Assembly: GCA_011391855.1 (NCBI GenBank)
Contig: JAABPT010000464.1
Location: 1 to 11,647, forward strand
Length of the DNA: 11,647 nt
From: Burkholderiales bacterium
GTDB lineage: Bacteria > Pseudomonadota > Gammaproteobacteria > Burkholderiales > Burkholderiaceae_C
Direction of reading: 5' to 3'
The position numbers were made by a program, and so were the translations under genes. This document shows positions 8,282 to 11,647 of the stretch, one piece after another. The notes under the pieces are model-generated. The model was given only the letters and a program-made list of their open reading frames with translations. It searched no databases and was not told where the DNA came from. Every line of letters begins with the position of its first letter. The stretch's first letter is position 1.

Positions 8282-10582
8282 ATGTCGAGTGACGCCCGCC
8301 TTCGCGAGCCGAGGTCGTGGAGACTCGGCACAGGCCTGCTGGCATTGCTGGCCATCTGCCTGGTGCCGGCCGTGGCAGGCGCGATGCTGTACCTGAACCA
8401 CCTGCGCGACACGGCCTTGCACGACGCCTATCGCGCGGCCGATCTGGTGGCCATCGGCACCAGCGACCGCCTGCGCTGGCTGTTGCAGGACGCCGAGGCG
8501 ATGTTGGCCTTGGTGGCCGCCAGGCCGCAGGTGCGCACGGCCGACCCGACCGCCTGCGACCCGATCCTGGCGGAATTTCGCGTCATCAGCCCGGCCTTCA
8601 AGACCTTGTCCCTGCGGCTGACCGATGGGCGCTCGCTGTGCTCGGAGTTGCCGCAGCCGCCTTCGCAGCAGAGTGTGGCGGCCTCGCCGTGGTTCCAGGC
8701 GGCGATTCGCCAGCCCGGCTTCCATGCGTCTGACGGGCACCTGGGTGCCGTGCGGCAAGAGTGGACGGTGCGGATGACCTACCCCGTGAAGGACGCTTCG
8801 GGCCAGACCGTGGCGCTGCTGGTCACGCCGCTCGACCTGCGGCAGTTGCAGGAGCGCCTGTTTGCGCAGCTGCCGGCCGCCAACCTGGGTGCCGTGGTGG
8901 ACGCAGCGAACCGGGTGCTGGTGCGGTCGACGCGCCAGGACGAACGCGCCGGCAAGCCGGCGGTCGAAATGGTGGCCCAGGGCATCGATGCACTGCGCCA
9001 GGACGCGCGCCATGCCGGCGTTCGCGCGCCGGTGTCGCGCCAGTTTCCCGGGATCGGCATCGACGGCGTGCGGCGGCTGTTCGTGGTCCGCACTGTGCCG
9101 ATGAGCGACTGGGTGGTGGTCTCCGGGGTGCCCGAAGACCAGACGCTGCAGGACTACTACGCGACCCGCAATCGCGGCGTAGCGCTCATCCTGGCGGTCC
9201 TGCTCGCCGCTGGCCTGGCGGCCTGGCGCGTCAGCCGCGGCATCCGGCTGCCGATCCTGGGCCTGGCCGCGGCGGCGCGGTCGGTGGCGCGGGGCGACCT
9301 GGCGCCATGCGCGCCGGATGCCGGCCCGACCGAGGTTCGGGAGGTTGCGCGTGAATTCAACAGCATGGTCGTTGCCACCGCCGAGGCCCGCGAGCGCCTG
9401 CGCGCCAGCGAGCGCGAGTACCGGACCCTGCTGCAGAACCTGCCGGTGGCCGTGGTGTCGCACGCCCGCGACGGGTCGGTGGAACTGTTCAACGACCGCG
9501 CGTGTGCGCTGCTGCGCATGACGCCGGAGCAAATGAAGGGCACCGCGGCCGACTCACCGGTCTGGCACTTCGTCGATGCCCGCGGCCAGCGTGTCGAGCC
9601 GCATGACTACCCCGTGGCGCGGGTGTTGCGCACGCGCCTGCCGCTGTCGCCGCAGACCTTCGGCATCGTGGGCGCCGACGCCGCGGCAGCGCACACCTGG
9701 GTGCTGGTCACCGGCTATCCGCAACTCGACGACGCGGGTTCCCTGTTGCACGCCGTGGTGGCCTTCGTCGACATCAGCGCGCAGCACGAAGCCGAGCAGC
9801 TGCGGCTGGCCAAGGAGTCCGCCGAAGCCGCGAGCCAGGCGAAGTCCGACTTCCTGTCGCGCCTGAGCCATGAGCTGCGAACGCCGCTGAATGCGATCAA
9901 CGGCTTTTCGCAGCTGATCCTGATGGACCCGCAGCTGCAGGCCGATCGCAGGGTGCAGCTGGGCCATGTGCTGAGCGCCGGGGAACACCTGCTGACGCTG
10001 ATCAACCAGGTCCTGGACATCAGCAGCATCGAATCGGGTCAGCAGTCGGTGGCCACGCAGGCGGTGCCATTGGCTCCGTTGCTCGAGACCTGCGTCGAAA
10101 TCTGCCGCCCGCTGGCGCAGGCCAAGGCGGTGGAACTGGCGGTCGCCGCGCCAGGGCCGGGCGAGCCGGACCTGGCGCCGCTGCGCGTGCAGGCCGACCC
10201 GACCCGCCTGCGCCAGGTGGTGATGAACCTGCTGTCCAATGCGGTCAAATACAACCGACCCCAGGGCCGTGTGAGCCTGGCGGTGCGGCAGGACCCGGCT
10301 GGAGGCGAAGGTCCCGACGTGCATGTCGACATCACCGATTCCGGCATCGGCCTGGCTCCGACCCAGCTGGACCGGCTGTTCGAGCCCTTCAACCGCGTCG
10401 GCGCCGAAAGGACCGGCGTTGAGGGTCACGGGCTCGGGCTGGCGCATTCGCGCGCGCTGGCGCGTTCCATGGGCGGCGAGATCACCGTCACCAGCCAGCC
10501 CGGTCAGGGCTCGTGCTTCATGCTGCATCTGCACCGGGCGGACGCCCCCAATGCCGGCCAGAAACCTTCCCGTGCGCTCTGA
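8282..10582 (+). CDS. Membrane sensor histidine kinase: periplasmic sensor, HAMP, PAS, HisKA, HATPase; no receiver
   Basis: This is a 766-residue kinase. A first membrane helix (about 17-37) and a second (about 298-316) bracket a periplasmic region of roughly 260 residues that looks like a Cache-type ligand sensor (WTVRMTYPVKDASGQ at 161-175). HAMP follows (about 317-370), then a PAS domain (about 375-500). The HisKA box SHELRTPLNAI at 529-539 carries the phospho-accepting H530. The ATPase has N-box NLLSNAVKYN (649-658), G1 DSGIG (686-690), an F-box LFEPFNR (699-705) and G2 GHGLGL (716-721). It should autophosphorylate and pass phosphate to a response regulator, but none is encoded next to it and it has no receiver domain. 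GAGGAGG at 8262-8268 lies 13 bases before the ATG, farther than usual; no closer in-frame start exists. The signal is unknown. A link to glycerol use is not supported, since the glp terminator separates them. Confidence 0.92.
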   Translation: MSSDARLREPRSWRLGTGLLALLAICLVPAVAGAMLYLNHLRDTALHDAYRAADLVAIGTSDRLRWLLQDAEAMLALVAARPQVRTADPTACDPILAEFRVISPAFKTLSLRLTDGRSLCSELPQPPSQQSVAASPWFQAAIRQPGFHASDGHLGAVRQEWTVRMTYPVKDASGQTVALLVTPLDLRQLQERLFAQLPAANLGAVVDAANRVLVRSTRQDERAGKPAVEMVAQGIDALRQDARHAGVRAPVSRQFPGIGIDGVRRLFVVRTVPMSDWVVVSGVPEDQTLQDYYATRNRGVALILAVLLAAGLAAWRVSRGIRLPILGLAAAARSVARGDLAPCAPDAGPTEVREVAREFNSMVVATAEARERLRASEREYRTLLQNLPVAVVSHARDGSVELFNDRACALLRMTPEQMKGTAADSPVWHFVDARGQRVEPHDYPVARVLRTRLPLSPQTFGIVGADAAAAHTWVLVTGYPQLDDAGSLLHAVVAFVDISAQHEAEQLRLAKESAEAASQAKSDFLSRLSHELRTPLNAINGFSQLILMDPQLQADRRVQLGHVLSAGEHLLTLINQVLDISSIESGQQSVATQAVPLAPLLETCVEICRPLAQAKAVELAVAAPGPGEPDLAPLRVQADPTRLRQVVMNLLSNAVKYNRPQGRVSLAVRQDPAGGEGPDVHVDITDSGIGLAPTQLDRLFEPFNRVGAERTGVEGHGLGLAHSRALARSMGGEITVTSQPGQGSCFMLHLHRADAPNAGQKPSRAL

Positions 10583-10589
10583 AGAGCGC
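10574..10589. repeat. Hairpin with the kinase stop codon in its loop
   Basis: GCGCTC (10574-10579) and GAGCGC (10584-10589) form a perfect 6-bp stem around the tetraloop TGAA, whose first three bases are the stop codon of the kinase gene. No T run follows on either strand, so it is not a classic terminator. The 44-base gap between the convergent genes holds no better terminator. Confidence 0.5.
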
Positions 10590-10626
10590 GGCGGTCACGG
10601 CTCCCAGCGATCGTTTGCCGCCTTGG

Positions 10627-11208
10627 TTACTTGCCTGAGATGCTGAACCACAACTGGTCGTAGTAGACGATGCCGCCCACGCCGCTCTCGGGCGCGCCAA
10701 AGCCGACGAAGACGCGGTCGGTGTAGGTGCCGGTCCACTTCTTGTACTTGCCCGTGCCGCCGACGATGGCGCCGTCGCCGCCACCGCCGATGACGACCAG
10801 CGCGCCTTTGTCCGCGTGCAGCGGCGGCTTCAGCAGCGGGTCGATGGGCGCGCCGCAGGTGCCCAAGTCCCCTGAAGCCACGTGGATCTCGCCCTGGTCG
10901 AGCGCGAAGACGATGAACTCGCTGAAGCACAGCGACCCGCCCGCACCGAACTGGAAGTTCTTGCCCCAGACGTAGATCGCCCCCTTGGCCTGCCCGGTGC
11001 GAGGGTCGTGCACGGGCTGGTGGGTGGTGGGGAAACAGACGCCACCGCACCACGTGGCGAAGGCCTGGGTGCCGGGCGGCGTGGCCCCGTTAGGCGCCGC
11101 GAGCCCGTTGACGAGCAGCTGAATGTTGTTGGCAGCGACCGCCGTGCCGCACAGGCCGGCGGTGGCGGCGAATACCGTGGCAGCGATGACTGAACGAAAC
11201 TTGTTCAT
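10627..11208 (-). CDS. Exported small protein with an allene oxide cyclase/dirigent-like barrel
   Basis: This protein has 193 residues, with a clear Sec signal peptide (MNKFRSVIAATVFAATAGL, probable cut after AVA at residue 25). There is no lipobox before C20, so it should be soluble in the periplasm or secreted. The mature part alternates short beta-like stretches (GAIYVWGKNFQFG, FIVFALDQGEIHV, GALVVIGGGG) and has a glycine-rich motif GGGGDGAIVGGTGKYKKWTG at 141-160. A GGTGKY step of this kind is characteristic of the allene oxide cyclase/dirigent beta-barrel superfamily. Four cysteines remain after cleavage (C54, C58, C94, C118), enough for two disulfides. The start at 11208 is preceded by GAAGGG; longer in-frame reading to 11544 has no protein character. 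It converges with the kinase. No substrate or reaction can be named; bacterial members of this fold are mostly uncharacterised. Confidence 0.8.
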   Translation of the reverse strand: MNKFRSVIAATVFAATAGLCGTAVAANNIQLLVNGLAAPNGATPPGTQAFATWCGGVCFPTTHQPVHDPRTGQAKGAIYVWGKNFQFGAGGSLCFSEFIVFALDQGEIHVASGDLGTCGAPIDPLLKPPLHADKGALVVIGGGGDGAIVGGTGKYKKWTGTYTDRVFVGFGAPESGVGGIVYYDQLWFSISGK

Positions 11209-11242
11209 GGGTGGCCCTTCGAAATATTGACTCGGCGCATAT

Positions 11243-11262
11243 CGGCATCCGTGCAGATGCCG
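11243..11262 (-). other. Leader hairpin 35 bases upstream of the exported barrel protein
   Basis: CGGCATC and GATGCCG make a perfect 7-bp stem with a 6-base loop. It would lie in the mRNA leader of the leftward gene if transcription starts near the -10-like TATGGT at 11421-11416. There is no T run, and it does not cover the ribosome binding site. Confidence 0.35.
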
Positions 11263-11491
11263 CTCGACGGGGCCGGCCGGTGAACACGGCCCCACGCGGC
11301 TTGTAGACGCCTTGCCTCGAAGCGGCAATAGACATCCGCCCCACCCGGCGAATGGGGGGTCCTGGCCGGGCCGGGAACGGCCGGCACCGGGGCGGTCTGG
11401 ATCGGCGCGAAGGCGACCATAGTGCGGGGCCACGCGATCGTGGTGGGCCCACGAGGCAAGCGGGTTTGCGGCCGGCGTGGCGTGTCGCGGG

Positions 11492-11500
11492 TGATACAAC
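11492..11500 (+). promoter_or_regulatory. Extended -10 promoter element for the decarboxylase-like gene
   Basis: TGATACAAC fits an extended -10 (TG, one base, then TACAAC, 4 of 6 matches to TATAAT). It lies about 65 bases before the start at 11565. No -35 hexamer is seen at 16-18 bases, which extended -10 promoters can tolerate. Confidence 0.4.
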
Positions 11501-11564
11501 GGACGGCAGGTTCCACCCATCCACCCACCCCGACCGCCAGTCAAGAACCGAAGGGAGTCCCCCC

Positions 11565-11647
11565 ATGGCCCGCCTGCCCTATGCCCGCATGGCCGACGCC
11601 GACAAGGCCCCGCTGGTGGAGCGCATCGTCGCCGAGCGCGGCAGCGT
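11565..11647 (+). CDS. Carboxymuconolactone decarboxylase-like protein (AhpD superfamily), 5' end only
   Basis: The window ends after 27 complete codons reading MARLPYARMADADKAPLVER and then IVAERGS. This opening closely resembles the start of carboxymuconolactone decarboxylase family proteins common in Burkholderiales, small helical proteins of the AhpD fold. The catalytic cysteine region lies beyond the window, so activity cannot be judged. AAGGGAG at 11551-11557 gives a good ribosome binding site with 7-base spacing, and an extended -10 lies about 65 bases upstream. The assignment is from the N-terminal stretch only. Confidence 0.7.
   Translation, partial: MARLPYARMADADKAPLVERIVAERGS

Larger units (their letters stand above)
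11209..11564. other. Divergent intergenic region
   Basis: This is 356 bases without a convincing gene between the leftward barrel protein and the rightward decarboxylase-like gene. It holds a perfect 7-bp hairpin (CGGCATC 11243-11249, GATGCCG 11256-11262) in the leader of the leftward gene, a -10-like TATGGT on the minus strand (11421-11416), and an extended -10 for the rightward gene near 11492. It also has a C-rich run around 11511-11533. I see no RNA gene or insertion sequence. Confidence 0.6.

Noticed and set aside
11511..11533. CCACCCA-type short direct repeats before the decarboxylase-like gene
   Set aside because: Two or three imperfect copies in C-rich DNA; too short and irregular to be a CRISPR or operator array.
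11209..11544. N-terminal extension of the exported barrel protein
   Set aside because: The extension has no protein-like composition and would precede a clear signal peptide that must be N-terminal.

Overview
The window is GC-rich with a strong preference for G or C at the third codon position. Its gene content and protein style fit a beta-proteobacterium of the order Burkholderiales, probably Comamonadaceae. That placement is inferred from codon style and protein resemblance; no rRNA or marker gene is present to confirm it.

Bases 1 to 7927 hold a glycerol / glycerol-3-phosphate locus. A DeoR-type repressor (glpR, only its first 16 codons are inside the window) runs leftwards. It is separated from the rightward operon glpD-glpS-glpT-glpP-glpQ-glpU(DUF2160)-glpV by a 161-base, AT-richer gap carrying repeated ACGAACA half-sites that look like GlpR operators. 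The operon genes overlap or lie within 30 bases of each other, except before glpV, where there is a 90-base gap with an imperfect stem-loop. The operon ends in a perfect 10-bp GC hairpin followed by a T run. The expected system is: GlpV binds the polyol in the periplasm, GlpP and GlpQ form the membrane channel, GlpS and GlpT power it, and GlpD oxidises glycerol-3-phosphate at the membrane and feeds electrons to quinone. No glycerol kinase lies in the window, so if glycerol is the substrate, GlpK must be encoded elsewhere, possibly just beyond glpR.

Bases 7928 to 8281 are mostly non-coding by clear evidence. They include one possible 58-codon leftward ORF and a weak promoter-like site. Bases 8282 to 10582 encode a membrane-bound sensor histidine kinase (periplasmic sensor, HAMP, PAS, HisKA, HATPase) with no receiver domain and no adjacent response regulator. 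Convergent to it is a leftward gene for a small exported protein with a glycine-rich motif resembling the allene oxide cyclase/dirigent barrel. After a 356-base divergent intergenic region, the first 27 codons of a carboxymuconolactone decarboxylase-like (AhpD superfamily) protein begin at 11565.

The most interesting observation is that the two transporter ATPases carry complementary defects. GlpS has a normal LSGGQ signature but has lost the switch histidine. GlpT has the histidine but a ruined signature. All the defects therefore fall in one of the two composite ATP sites, predicting an asymmetric importer motor. The rest looks like an ordinary catabolic locus with accessory neighbours; I found no CRISPR array, insertion sequence, tRNA or phage gene.
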